DNA of 64,000 nt, from NCBI GenBank assembly GCA_015258095.1, contig JABZIV010000001.1, positions 25,691 through 89,690 of the forward strand. The letters run 5' to 3'. Within the stretch, counting starts at the first letter, position 1, and each line of letters starts with the position of its first letter. The notes below the pieces were generated by a model that had not been told where the DNA came from, did no database searches, and saw only the letters and a list, made by a program, of their open reading frames with translations. Positions 17,184 through 25,155 of this stretch are shown piece by piece. The stretch is from Lachnospiraceae bacterium. GTDB taxonomy: Bacteria; Bacillota; Clostridia; Lachnospirales; Lachnospiraceae. The position numbers and the translations under genes were made by a program.

Positions 17184-17248
17184 TATGCGCATTAAAATAA
17201 ATATTTTAATGCGCATATAAATATACCATATAGATTGTATTTTTTACA
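17184..17248 (-). promoter_or_regulatory. DUF488 promoter with a perfect 34-base palindrome at the start site
   Basis: On the minus strand TGTAAA (17243-17248), 17 bases and TATATT (17220-17225) predict a start near 17213. That position lies inside a perfect inverted repeat with 16-base arms TATGCGCATTAAAATA separated by two bases (17184-17217). Operator or leader hairpin are both possible. Confidence 0.6.
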
Positions 17249-17346
17249 GCACAATCCCTCTCCAAAGAAAAGAAAAGATTTTTATACATCAGAAATTATT
17301 TTTCCCATCGAGAAAGGATGGCATTCCTTAGAAAACGGTGTTTTCC

Positions 17347-18990
17347 TTAAGCGGTTTCCGGGAAGAAGTGCTTGATATCGTCTTCTACAGTGCCGATACC
17401 GGCAATGCCGAAGTTCTCTACCAGAACCTTTGCCACATTTGGAGAAAGGAAGGCGGGAAGAGTCGGTCCGAGGTGAATGTTCTTTACGCCAAGATAGAGA
17501 AGGGCAAGAAGAACGATTACCGCTTTCTGCTCATACCAGGCAATATTGTAGGCAAGCGGAAGCTTGTTCACATCATCCAGTCCGAATATTTCCTTCAGTT
17601 TCAGGGCGATGAGTGCCAGAGAGTAGGAGTCGTTACACTGTCCTGCATCAAGCACTCTGGGAATACCGCCGATATCGCCGAGATTCAGCTTGTTGTACTT
17701 ATACTTGGCACATCCCGCGGTTAAGATGACGGCATCCTTCGGCAGGGCTTTCGCAAACTCGGTATAGTACTCTCTCTTCTTCTGTCTTCCATCACAACCT
17801 GCCATGACGATGAACTTCTTGATGGCACCGGACTTTACTGCCTCCACAACCTTATCGGCGAGGGCAAATACCTGCTCATGGGCGAATCCGCCTACGATCG
17901 TACCGCTTTCGATTTCTTTAGGCGCGGGGCAGGTCTTCGCCTGGGCGATGATGCCGGAGAAATCTTTGATTTCACCGTATTTACCTTCGATATGCTTGCA
18001 TCCCGGGTATCCTGCGGAGCCGGTTGTCCAGAGTCTGTCCTTATAGCTGTCCTTCGGCGGTACGATGCAGTTTGTGGTCATGAGGATCGGACCGTTGAAC
18101 GGTTCGAACTCTTCCTTCTGCTTCCACCATGCATTTCCATAGTTTCCGGCGAAGTGCTTGTACTTCTTAAAGAACGGATAGTAGTGTGCCGGAAGCATCT
18201 CGGAGTGGGTATAGACATCCACACCGCTTCCTTCGGTCTGGTCGAGAAGCATTTCCAGATCTTTCAAGTCGTGTCCGGAAACCAGAATTCCCGGGTTCTT
18301 CCGCACACCGATGTCTACGGTAGTGATTTCCGGATTGCCGTAAGCTGTGGTATTTGCCTTATCGAGAAGAGCCATGCCTTCTACACCGGCTTTACCGGTC
18401 TCAAGGGTCAGCTTTACCAGGTCGTCTACGGAAAGGCTGTCATCCAGTGTTGCGGCAAGCGCCTTCTGAATGAAAGCGTCTACATCGGCATCATCCTGTA
18501 AAAGGGCATTTGCGTGCTTGGAATAGGCTGCGAGCCCTTTTAAACCGTAGGTAATCAGCTCTCTTAAAGAGCGGATATCCTCATTCTCTGTGGAGAGTAC
18601 ACCGATGGACTGGGCAAAGATAGCATAGTCATCCGGGGAAACAGCTACGGTTGCGGCTTTTGGCAGTGTTGCCGAGTCGGAAAGTTCCTTCCGCAAAGAA
18701 TCGCGAAGCGCGAAGGTCTCGGTAATATTCTTTATAATGGCATCTTTATCGAAGTTTGCATTCGTGATGGTGATGAAAAGATTCATCGTTACTTTGTGGT
18801 TTACTTCCTTCGATACTTCCTTGCCTTCTTCTCTTAACTTTTCAGCGACCGCGGAAAGTCCCTTCGTGGCATAAATCAAAAGGTCCTGCATTGCTGCCAC
18901 ATCCGGCTTCTTTCCACAAACACCCGATACGGTACAACCTGTGCAGTTCGCTGTCTCCTGGCACTGAAAACAAAACATCTTATTCTCCAT
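17347..18990 (-). CDS. hcp: hydroxylamine reductase / hybrid cluster protein
   Basis: A 547-residue iron-sulfur enzyme of the prismane family, acting on hydroxylamine and, in several bacteria, on nitric oxide and S-nitrosylation. The N-terminus carries the class I cubane cysteines in [15 protein letters not shown] followed by GVCGKK. Hybrid-cluster regions are visible as [29 protein letters not shown], the [11 protein letters not shown] and TTNCIVPP blocks, [11 protein letters not shown] and AGCAKYKYN, with [13 protein letters not shown] near the C-terminus. Length is typical. It has an AGGAGG ribosome site and is transcribed away from a Crp/Fnr regulator, with a TGTTGC-N4-GCAACA palindrome between them. 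Confidence 0.95.
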   Translation of the reverse strand: MENKMFCFQCQETANCTGCTVSGVCGKKPDVAAMQDLLIYATKGLSAVAEKLREEGKEVSKEVNHKVTMNLFITITNANFDKDAIIKNITETFALRDSLRKELSDSATLPKAATVAVSPDDYAIFAQSIGVLSTENEDIRSLRELITYGLKGLAAYSKHANALLQDDADVDAFIQKALAATLDDSLSVDDLVKLTLETGKAGVEGMALLDKANTTAYGNPEITTVDIGVRKNPGILVSGHDLKDLEMLLDQTEGSGVDVYTHSEMLPAHYYPFFKKYKHFAGNYGNAWWKQKEEFEPFNGPILMTTNCIVPPKDSYKDRLWTTGSAGYPGCKHIEGKYGEIKDFSGIIAQAKTCPAPKEIESGTIVGGFAHEQVFALADKVVEAVKSGAIKKFIVMAGCDGRQKKREYYTEFAKALPKDAVILTAGCAKYKYNKLNLGDIGGIPRVLDAGQCNDSYSLALIALKLKEIFGLDDVNKLPLAYNIAWYEQKAVIVLLALLYLGVKNIHLGPTLPAFLSPNVAKVLVENFGIAGIGTVEDDIKHFFPETA

Positions 18991-19083
18991 TTTTCCCTCC
19001 TAAGAAAATCATGACGGAACCAAAGTGTATTTAGGCGTTGTGCGCTTCTTTCCTTTCTCTGCTCTATACGCACCGCGCTGAAT

Positions 19084-19155
19084 CGTATTCATTCTGCCTG
19101 AACGCAAGAAAAAATTTTGTTGCACTCGCAACAAAATAAACCTACACTATGCATA
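19084..19155. promoter_or_regulatory. divergent hcp / regulator control region with HcpR-type operator
   Basis: A perfect palindrome with 10-base arms ATTTTGTTGC and GCAACAAAAT around ACTC occupies 19114-19137. Toward hcp (minus strand) a -10-like CAGAAT at 19091-19096 puts the operator centre at -41.5, an activating position. Toward the regulator TTGCAC (19120-19125), 17 bases and TACACT (19143-19148) form a promoter whose -35 is inside the operator, which predicts autorepression and a start near 19155. Confidence 0.7.
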
Positions 19156-19181
19156 AAGAAAAAACAATTTCAGGAGGAAAG

Positions 19182-19922
19182 ATGGCAGGAGAAAGAAATG
19201 CCTGTTGTAGCGCCTGCTTGAGCGAGGCGACGCACAGAAAGGCACTGGACAGGGAGGAAGTACTTCGTTACTCCGACATGGAGATTTTTAAAGGAATCGA
19301 AAAGGAGAATCTGAACGCACTGCTCTACTGTATGAAGAGTTATGTTCGCTCTTATAAGAAAGGAGAAATCATACATCTCGAGGAAAATCATGAAAAGCAC
19401 GTCGGTGTGGTTCTCAGCGGCAGCATTCACATGATTAAGACGGATGTCTGGGGAAAGGAAACGCTGCTCACCTATATGAGTGAGGGGGAAATCTTCGGGG
19501 AAACGTTCGGCGGAAAGGTGAGCGGGGAGGAGTATATCACTTTTCTTTCCGCAACAAAGACGGAAGTTCTCTTTCTCTCTTTTGAGAAGGCGATTCATGT
19601 TTGCAAGAATCAGTGCAGTTTTCACTTTCGTTTGATTGAGAATCTCTTTGACTTAATCAGTAAGAAAAACATCCAGCTGATGGAGAAGATTGAGGTGACT
19701 TCCCGCAGTACCCTCCGGGAGAAGATTCTGGCGTATCTTTCTTTGCAGGCGCAGAAGCAGAAATCGAAGTATATCGAGCTCGGCTTGAGTCGGACGGACA
19801 TGGCGCAGTTTCTTTGTACGAACCGTTCCGCGATGACCAGGGAACTCTCGGCACTGCGGGAGGAAGGCGTGATAGACTTTGACCGTAATACGTTTATTTT
19901 GAAAATGCACGCGGAAGTATAA
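19182..19922 (+). CDS. Crp/Fnr family regulator of the hybrid cluster protein regulon (HcpR-like)
   Basis: A 246-residue regulator: cNMP-binding-like beta barrel at about 34-135, dimer helix 145-172, and a winged helix-turn-helix at about 200-232 (LSRTDMAQFLCTNRSAMTRELSALREEGVI) with recognition helix around 213-224. An unusual cysteine cluster, Cys8, Cys9 and Cys12, precedes the barrel and could bind a metal or Fe-S centre; this is inference. The ATG at 19182 has an AGGAGG site, while an in-frame ATG at 19149 would lie upstream of the predicted transcription start. Divergent position from hcp and three matching palindromes nearby support an HcpR role in nitrosative stress. Confidence 0.85.
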   Translation: MAGERNACCSACLSEATHRKALDREEVLRYSDMEIFKGIEKENLNALLYCMKSYVRSYKKGEIIHLEENHEKHVGVVLSGSIHMIKTDVWGKETLLTYMSEGEIFGETFGGKVSGEEYITFLSATKTEVLFLSFEKAIHVCKNQCSFHFRLIENLFDLISKKNIQLMEKIEVTSRSTLREKILAYLSLQAQKQKSKYIELGLSRTDMAQFLCTNRSAMTRELSALREEGVIDFDRNTFILKMHAEV

Positions 19923-19970
19923 AAAACGACCATAAGAAAGGAGAACTTCATCTCTTTTCTTATGGTCATT
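19921..19970. terminator. bidirectional terminator after the HcpR-like gene
   Basis: GACCATAAGAAAGGAG (19928-19943) pairs with CTCTTTTCTTATGGTC (19952-19967), one G-U pair, with an A-run before and ATTT after. It separates the regulator from the convergent hemerythrin operon. Confidence 0.8.
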
Positions 19971-20108
19971 TAAGTGATAACCCGTAAAGATTCGTAACAA
20001 ATAGCTGTTCACCGGATGTGATTTATAAAAATACTCTATACCTTGTTTCAGTATACCATATTGCAAGAAAAAAAACAGTGAAAAAAGGATAAACTGCCGG
20101 AAAGAGGA

Positions 20109-20672
20109 CTAGGAAAGGTATTTTTTTTCCAGGCGCTCCAGTGCAGCGAGGTAATGTGCCTGAACACCCTTTTCTTCCTGCTCTTTCTCGAAGGCTTCGC
20201 TCTTTTCGTCGATAGCCTGAAAGTCCTCCGCACTGAGGCTTCTTTCTGCAAAGGGGTAAACCACGCTGTTTTCCTTTTCGATGTGGAGTTGCAGAAGGTG
20301 GGCATACGCCATCGCATAGGAAAGGATGTCCAGTTTCAGCTCGGGAAGGGGGTTCTTTTGGTATTCGTTTAAGGCGGTTTCCAAAGAAAGAATATCCGCT
20401 CTACCGAGGTCATGCTCCACGAGCATACCGTGGGTTACCAGCTTGTCTGCGACCGGTCCCATTTTCTCCACCATCACGGGGAAAAGAAACTTTTCTTCCT
20501 TTCCGTGGTGGTGCTTATCCGCATAGTTTCGGATAAAGTCAATCAGAGTCCGAAAGTCTTCGTCGGGAACTTCCGCCCCGTTCATAAGCTGTAAGCAAAG
20601 GGCGCGTACAACGGCAAGCGCACGATTGATATTGCTGTGATCCTCTTCCATGATGGAAATACTGCTGTGCAT
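20109..20672 (-). CDS. hemerythrin-domain protein
   Basis: A 187-residue four-helix hemerythrin-like protein expected to bind a di-iron centre in the cytoplasm. Candidate ligands fall in the right order: His12 (EEDHSNINRAL), His56 with Glu60 (HHHGKEEKFLFP), His87 (LVEHDLGR) and His130 with Glu134 (LHIEKENSVVYPFAE). Such domains form the catalytic half of YtfE/ScdA iron-sulfur repair proteins, which act after nitric oxide damage. The gene is last in a leftward operon with an unnamed conserved protein and a hybrid-cluster-associated disulfide protein, after an 83-base gap. GAGGAT serves as the ribosome site. Confidence 0.9.
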   Translation of the reverse strand: MHSSISIMEEDHSNINRALAVVRALCLQLMNGAEVPDEDFRTLIDFIRNYADKHHHGKEEKFLFPVMVEKMGPVADKLVTHGMLVEHDLGRADILSLETALNEYQKNPLPELKLDILSYAMAYAHLLQLHIEKENSVVYPFAERSLSAEDFQAIDEKSEAFEKEQEEKGVQAHYLAALERLEKKYLS

Positions 20673-20755
20673 AACGGTTCATCCTCTTTCTGTTTCAGTT
20701 TCTTTCTGCTTCCGTTTCGTCCGGTTTCGGAAACCCCTTTTTAGGGAAACGGTCT

Positions 20756-21361
20756 TTACTTGAAAATGCTGTAACGTCCACCGTCGTCTGCTTGAAGATG
20801 AAGCGCTGTAGTGCAGAGCATCCCTTCCATGATTTTCTTCCGAAGACGGTAGTATACCCCGGGGTCTCCGCCCGCTTCAATCCAGAACGGGGCGTGAATG
20901 TCTTCTTCCTGCACCCAGGAAGTACGCTCGGGATCCTGCTCCGTAAGAACATTTACCCGGTCACAGGGCATCCCGTTCAGAAGGGAGTCATCCATCTTTC
21001 TGTACGCGTCACTCGCATCGGAAGAAGCGTCCAGTGCGTGTTCCTTTCCGAAGTTGTAAGCCACTTCCTCCAAAGCGGAAAGGTGCTTTTCGTCCTCTTT
21101 TAAAATGCGGGTCACGAGAAGCGCGTAACGGGACTCGGCATCCTGTATCCGCTCCTGTAACCATCCGTGAATATTCATAACGTCAATTAATTCATTCAGA
21201 GGACGTAATTCCTTGTTGACGGTTTCTTCCGCCAGTTTTTTATCGGAAAAGACTTTCCAAGAGGACTCTTCGCCGAAGGAAACGATTTCTCGAATCAGCT
21301 CTTCCTGTAGTTGAATCTTGTTGTAGAGCCAGTAGTGAATAGGACCCAGAAAAGCACTCAT
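20756..21361 (-). CDS. conserved protein of unknown function in the hybrid-cluster stress operon
   Basis: A 201-residue soluble protein that begins MSAFLGPIHYWLYNKIQLQ and is mostly helical. I do not recognise a named domain. Possible metal or redox residues are His9, His65, Glu76, His93, Cys133, His156 and Cys183. A long helix (residues 62-105, INIHGWLQERIQDAESRY-like) is followed by a loop and a C-terminal segment ending GGRYSIF. Its ATG overlaps the TGA of the disulfide protein gene (ATGA), so the two are made together, and hemerythrin follows. Context suggests a partner in iron-sulfur repair or nitric-oxide defence, as inference only. Confidence 0.75.
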   Translation of the reverse strand: MSAFLGPIHYWLYNKIQLQEELIREIVSFGEESSWKVFSDKKLAEETVNKELRPLNELIDVMNIHGWLQERIQDAESRYALLVTRILKEDEKHLSALEEVAYNFGKEHALDASSDASDAYRKMDDSLLNGMPCDRVNVLTEQDPERTSWVQEEDIHAPFWIEAGGDPGVYYRLRKKIMEGMLCTTALHLQADDGGRYSIFK

Positions 21362-21570
21362 GATGCGGAAACCTCACTCAGTTTTGTGTTCAATGCGGCC
21401 AGCACGGCATTTGGGTTCAGACCGTGTACCATGCAGGCATCTTCCAAAGACTCCATCTGAGAGCTTGGGCAACCTAAGCAGTGCATCCCTGCTTCCAGTA
21501 AGGTGTCAATCAACTCCGGATGCTCGTTTACAATCTGTCCTACCAGCATATCGCTTGAAATTTTCTCCAT
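21358..21570 (-). CDS. hybrid-cluster-associated redox disulfide protein (DUF1858)
   Basis: A 70-residue protein matching the small domain described as hybrid cluster protein-associated redox disulfide (DUF1858): LVGQIVNEHPELIDTLLEAG followed by MHCLGCPSSQMESLEDAC and HGLNPNAVLAALN. Cys31-x2-Cys34 (approximate numbering) is the presumed redox pair. The start at 21570 has an AGGAGG site; the longer open frame upstream crosses the promoter and is not used. It heads the leftward operon and is controlled by an HcpR-type palindrome placed exactly at -41.5. Similar small domains are fused to hemerythrin in ScdA/YtfE-like repair proteins. Confidence 0.88.
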   Translation of the reverse strand: MEKISSDMLVGQIVNEHPELIDTLLEAGMHCLGCPSSQMESLEDACMVHGLNPNAVLAALNTKLSEVSAS

Positions 21571-21664
21571 TTTTAAAGCCTCCTGTTTCTTTTCTTCATG
21601 ATAGATTTTATCTATTGTTTTTACATCAAACCGTGTCTGCCGCTTTTTTCGACACACTGCGATT

Positions 21665-21714
21665 ACACAGCAGTATAGCAAATACGGGGGAAAAGTGGTG
21701 TTGCTTTTGCAACA
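21665..21714 (-). promoter_or_regulatory. HcpR-type operator and promoter of the DUF1858-hemerythrin operon
   Basis: TGTTGC-TTTT-GCAACA lies at 21699-21714. On the minus strand the -10 TATACT is at 21672-21677, predicting a start at 21665 and an operator centre at -41.5, the classic class II activator geometry. There is no good -35, as expected for an activated promoter. Confidence 0.7.
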
Positions 21715-21991
21715 TTTGAATGACGCACGAAGATTCTTTACAGACTGTGCTTCGTTTCCTTATCGGGAACTGTAGAGACTTGGCAGTCTGCGTTTAAAGT
21801 CCGGGCGTGCGTTTTGTTTTCCTATCGGGAAATGGAACGGAGGATATTGGGCAAAATGGGAAAGCTTTGTCTTCTCAGCGCTTCTGTTTTCCTGTATAAT
21901 GTAAAAAAGTATAGAGGGAGAAGCCGGGTTTTTTCATAAAACAGTACAATGACAGGATTCATTTGGAGAAAGGAATAGGAGAGGAGAAAGT
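21715..21991. other. intergenic region with paired TTTCC...GGGAA repeats and aminopeptidase promoter
   Basis: Two similar near-palindromes, TTTCCTTATCGGGAA (21755-21769) and TTTTCCTATCGGGAAA (21817-21832), lie about 62 bases apart. A TATAAT at 21895-21900 is the likely -10 for the rightward aminopeptidase gene; its -35 is weak. No gene or RNA was recognised here. Confidence 0.45.
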
Positions 21992-23323
21992 ATGGCAGTA
22001 CGGAAGGAAGAAGTAAAAAAGTTAAACAGAAAACTGATGGACTTTTTGGATCATAGTGTCAATGCATTTTTTGCCGTCGAGAATATGCGGGAAATTCTTC
22101 TGAAAGAGGGGTTCCATCCGCTGTATGAGGGAGAGGACTGGAAGCTGGAGAGCGGGGAGAAGTATTTTGTCACGAGAAATGACTCCGCTTTAATCGCTTT
22201 TGTTCTTCCGAAGAAGCCGATTAAGGGTTTTCAGATGATGGCGAGTCACAGTGATTCTCCGGTCTTTAAAGTGAAGACGGATCCGGAAATCGAAGTAGAC
22301 AAGGCCTATATCCAACTCAATGTGGAGAAGTACGGCGGAATGATTTGTTCTCCGTGGCTGGACAGACCGCTTTCCGTAGCGGGAAGAGTGCTGCTTAGAA
22401 CATCAAAGGGCGTAGAAACGAGGCTCCTGAACATCGACCGGGATCTCCTGATCATCCCGAATCTTGCTATCCACATGAATCGGGAAGTCAACGACGGCTA
22501 TAAGTTCAATGCACAGAAGGATATGCTTCCCCTGCTTTCGACGGAGGAAGGGAAGGGCAGTTTCAAGAAGATTGTTGCAGAGGCGCTTTCCGTGAAAGAG
22601 GAGTGCATTCTGGACTGGGATCTCTTCCTTTACAATCGACAGAAAGCGACCTTTTTGGGGGCGGAAGAAGAATTTATCGGAAGTGGAAGACTGGATGATT
22701 TGCAGTGTGCCTTCGCATCCCTCCAGGGCATTCTTTCGGCAAAGCCGAAGGACAGCGTTGCCGTGCATTGTGTCTATGACAATGAAGAAGTGGGAAGCGG
22801 AACGAAGCAGGGAGCGGGATCCACCTTCTTAAAAGACGTGTTACACCGTATCCTTGCCGCGTTTCACGGGGGAGAGGAAGAGTTTATTAAGGCGTTACAG
22901 AACAGCTTCCTGATTTCCGCGGACAATGCGCATGCTGTCCATCCTTCTCACCTCGATAAGGCGGATCCGGTGAACAGACCCTATATGAATCGGGGCATTG
23001 TCTTAAAGTATAGTGCAAACCAGAAATATACCACGGATGCGGTTTCCGGGGCGGTCTTCAAGAGCTTCTGTGAGAAAGCGAAGGTACCCTTCCAGTGCTT
23101 TACGAACCGTTCCGATATGCTTGGCGGATCGACGCTCGGAAACATCTCGAACAGCCAGGTGGCGCTGAACACCGTGGATATCGGCTTGGCGCAGCTGTCC
23201 ATGCATTCCCCCTTTGAGACGGCGGGTGTTCTCGACAGCTATTATCTCGTGGAAGTAGCGAAGCTGTTCTACTCTTCTTCGATTCTCGGAAGAGGAGACG
23301 GTAATTTGGAGATTCGGTTCTAG
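21992..23323 (+). CDS. M18 family aminopeptidase
   Basis: A 443-residue cytoplasmic zinc exopeptidase of family M18 (aspartyl aminopeptidase type), releasing N-terminal residues from peptides. Metal-binding and catalytic blocks are visible: MMASHSDSPVFKVK (first His and Asp), GSGRLDDLQCAFA, VYDNEEVGSGTKQGAGS (Glu pair), ISADNAHAVHPSHLDK, and the C-terminal MHSPFETAG histidine. Length is typical. It has a GAGGAGAAAG ribosome site and appears to be a single gene. Confidence 0.93.
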   Translation: MAVRKEEVKKLNRKLMDFLDHSVNAFFAVENMREILLKEGFHPLYEGEDWKLESGEKYFVTRNDSALIAFVLPKKPIKGFQMMASHSDSPVFKVKTDPEIEVDKAYIQLNVEKYGGMICSPWLDRPLSVAGRVLLRTSKGVETRLLNIDRDLLIIPNLAIHMNREVNDGYKFNAQKDMLPLLSTEEGKGSFKKIVAEALSVKEECILDWDLFLYNRQKATFLGAEEEFIGSGRLDDLQCAFASLQGILSAKPKDSVAVHCVYDNEEVGSGTKQGAGSTFLKDVLHRILAAFHGGEEEFIKALQNSFLISADNAHAVHPSHLDKADPVNRPYMNRGIVLKYSANQKYTTDAVSGAVFKSFCEKAKVPFQCFTNRSDMLGGSTLGNISNSQVALNTVDIGLAQLSMHSPFETAGVLDSYYLVEVAKLFYSSSILGRGDGNLEIRF

Positions 23324-23339
23324 GAAAGGAAGAGTGCAT

Positions 23340-23377
23340 AAATAGGAAGGCGATTGCAGGAGATGGCCGTCCTATTT
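23340..23377 (+). other. hairpin between aminopeptidase and permease genes
   Basis: AAATAGGA (23340-23347) pairs with TCCTATTT (23370-23377). It lacks a uridine tract, so it may be a weak terminator or simply a stabilising structure. Confidence 0.35.
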
Positions 23378-23411
23378 CAACATAGATAAGCTATCAATAG
23401 AAGGAGAAAGT

Positions 23412-24848
23412 ATGGAACAAAAAAAGATAAGTTGGAAGATGCTCGCGTTTATGGCATTTTCTACGGTTTGGGGATTCGGTAATGTAACCAACGGTTTCGT
23501 GTGGTTCAACGGAATCCAAGTCATTTTCAGCTGGATATTCATGTTTGCCCTGTACTTCGTACCCTATGCCTTGATGGTGGGAGAACTGGGTTCTGCCTTC
23601 AAACACCATGGCGGCGGAGTGAGTTCCTGGATTCGGGAGACGATGGGAACGAAAGTTGCCTATTACGCAGGATGGACGTACTGGGCGTGTCACATCACCT
23701 ATATCGCCAGTAAGCCGAGTGGAGGATTGAAAGCGCTCTCCTGGGTGATTTTCCGGGATGCTTCCCTCTATGACAGCCTGCCGAGTATTTATATTCAGCT
23801 CATTACCTTTGCTTTGCTGCTCATCTTCTGCTACGTAGCAAGCAGAGGCCTGAACCCGTTAAAGAAGATGGCAACCCTCGCCGGTACCAGTATGTTTGTG
23901 ATGTCTCTTCTTTACATCCTGATGATGTTCGCCGCACCGATTTTGAATCCGAAAGCGGACTACGTCAGCCTGGATTTCAGTTTGAAGAATCTGATTCCGA
24001 CCTTCAATCTGAAATATTTCACATCGCTGTCTATCCTTGTCTTTGCGGTGGGCGGTTGTGAGAAGATTTCCCCGTATGTCAATAAAGTCGAGAATCCGAG
24101 TAAGGGATTCCCGAAAGGAATGATCGCGCTTGCCATCATGGTGGTAGTCTGCGCAATGCTCGGAACCATCGCGATGGGAATGATGTTTGATCCGAAGCTC
24201 GTCAACGCCTCCAAAGAAAGTTTCGATTCTTATGCGGCAAACGGCTCCTACTGGGCATTCCAGAAACTGGGAGAGTACTATCATGTGGGAGATGCTTTAC
24301 TGATTATCTATGCCCTCTGTAACGTCATCGGACAGTTCGCCGTACTGATTATCAGTATTGACGCTCCGCTTCGTATGCTTCTCGATAACGAAGACACCAA
24401 GCAGTTCATTCCGAAGGCACTCTTGAAGCAGAATGATGTCGGTTCCTATACGAACGGAATCAAGATGGTGGCGGTTCTTTCCGGGTCCATCATCCTGGCA
24501 CAGTCTTTCGTTCCGGGTGCAGCGGCAGTATTAAAGCAGCTTACCAAGCTGAATTCCGTTTGTATGCCGCTTCGTTATCTTTGGGTGTTTGTAGCGTACA
24601 TTGCCCTTCGTAAGGGCGGGGAGAAGTTCCAACCGGAGTATCGTTTTGTGAAGAGCAATGCCGTAGCGCTCGGTTTCGGTATCTGGTGCTTCGTGGTCAC
24701 CGCGCTGTGCTGCCTGCTCGGAATGCACTCGGACGACCCCTTTACATTCGCACTGAATGTCATTACGCCCCTGGTGCTGACCGCTCTGGGACTCATCCTT
24801 CCGTTTATTGCGAAGCGGGAGAAGAAAGTTGAGGTAAAGGAGAGCTAA
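23412..24848 (+). CDS. APC superfamily amino-acid permease
   Basis: A 478-residue transporter with about 12 hydrophobic segments. The first helix has the APC substrate-binding pattern (AFSTVWGFGNVTNGFVWF), followed by YALMVGELGSAFKHHGGGVSSWIRETMG and AGWTYWACHITYIASKPSG. It resembles glutamate/GABA-antiporter-like permeases more than cationic amino-acid carriers, but the substrate cannot be named. It has a GAAGGAG ribosome site and is followed by a large terminator hairpin. Confidence 0.85.
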   Translation: MEQKKISWKMLAFMAFSTVWGFGNVTNGFVWFNGIQVIFSWIFMFALYFVPYALMVGELGSAFKHHGGGVSSWIRETMGTKVAYYAGWTYWACHITYIASKPSGGLKALSWVIFRDASLYDSLPSIYIQLITFALLLIFCYVASRGLNPLKKMATLAGTSMFVMSLLYILMMFAAPILNPKADYVSLDFSLKNLIPTFNLKYFTSLSILVFAVGGCEKISPYVNKVENPSKGFPKGMIALAIMVVVCAMLGTIAMGMMFDPKLVNASKESFDSYAANGSYWAFQKLGEYYHVGDALLIIYALCNVIGQFAVLIISIDAPLRMLLDNEDTKQFIPKALLKQNDVGSYTNGIKMVAVLSGSIILAQSFVPGAAAVLKQLTKLNSVCMPLRYLWVFVAYIALRKGGEKFQPEYRFVKSNAVALGFGIWCFVVTALCCLLGMHSDDPFTFALNVITPLVLTALGLILPFIAKREKKVEVKES

Positions 24849-25155
24849 ATCGCTAAGAATAAAGATATTCATAAAAAGAGATATGTAATAAAAGAGAGAT
24901 AAGGAAAAAGACATAAAGTAAAAAAGGTATAAAGTAAGAAAGATAGTAAAGTAAAAAAGAAAAAGGACTGTAAAAAGGAAAGCTGCTATTTTACTGCTAT
25001 AGGGCAATTGCCATAGGGCATAGAGCGGTTTTGCTTTTCTACAGTCCTTTTTTCTTGCACTTTCATCAGGGAACTATTTCCGAAAGCGTCTGTTCTATGG
25101 TCGAAATTTCAGGTATAATAAGGCAACAAAACTGCGGCTTGGAAAGGAGTAAGGG
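24849..25155 (+). other. intergenic region: purine-rich spacer, terminator, ppk promoter
   Basis: 24849-24960 is an A/G-rich tract with repeated AAAGTAA and GATA elements and no gene. 24961-25053 holds a terminator. TATAAT at 25114-25119 is the probable -10 of the polyphosphate kinase promoter, with a poor -35 (TGTTCT, 25091-25096). Confidence 0.5.
24961..25054 (+). terminator. terminator after the amino-acid permease
   Basis: AAAGGACTGTA near 24962-24972 pairs with TACAGTCCTTT near 25040-25050, extended inside by GGAAAGC with GCTTTTC, and is followed by TTTTTC. Confidence 0.7.

Noticed and set aside
16851..17216. minus-strand frame overlapping DUF488 and its promoter palindrome
   Set aside because: It is a shifted frame of DUF488; the DUF488 frame has the ribosome site and the family motifs.
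18095..18115. GGTTCGAAC resembling a tRNA T-loop
   Set aside because: It lies within conserved hcp codons and no acceptor, D or anticodon stems surround it.
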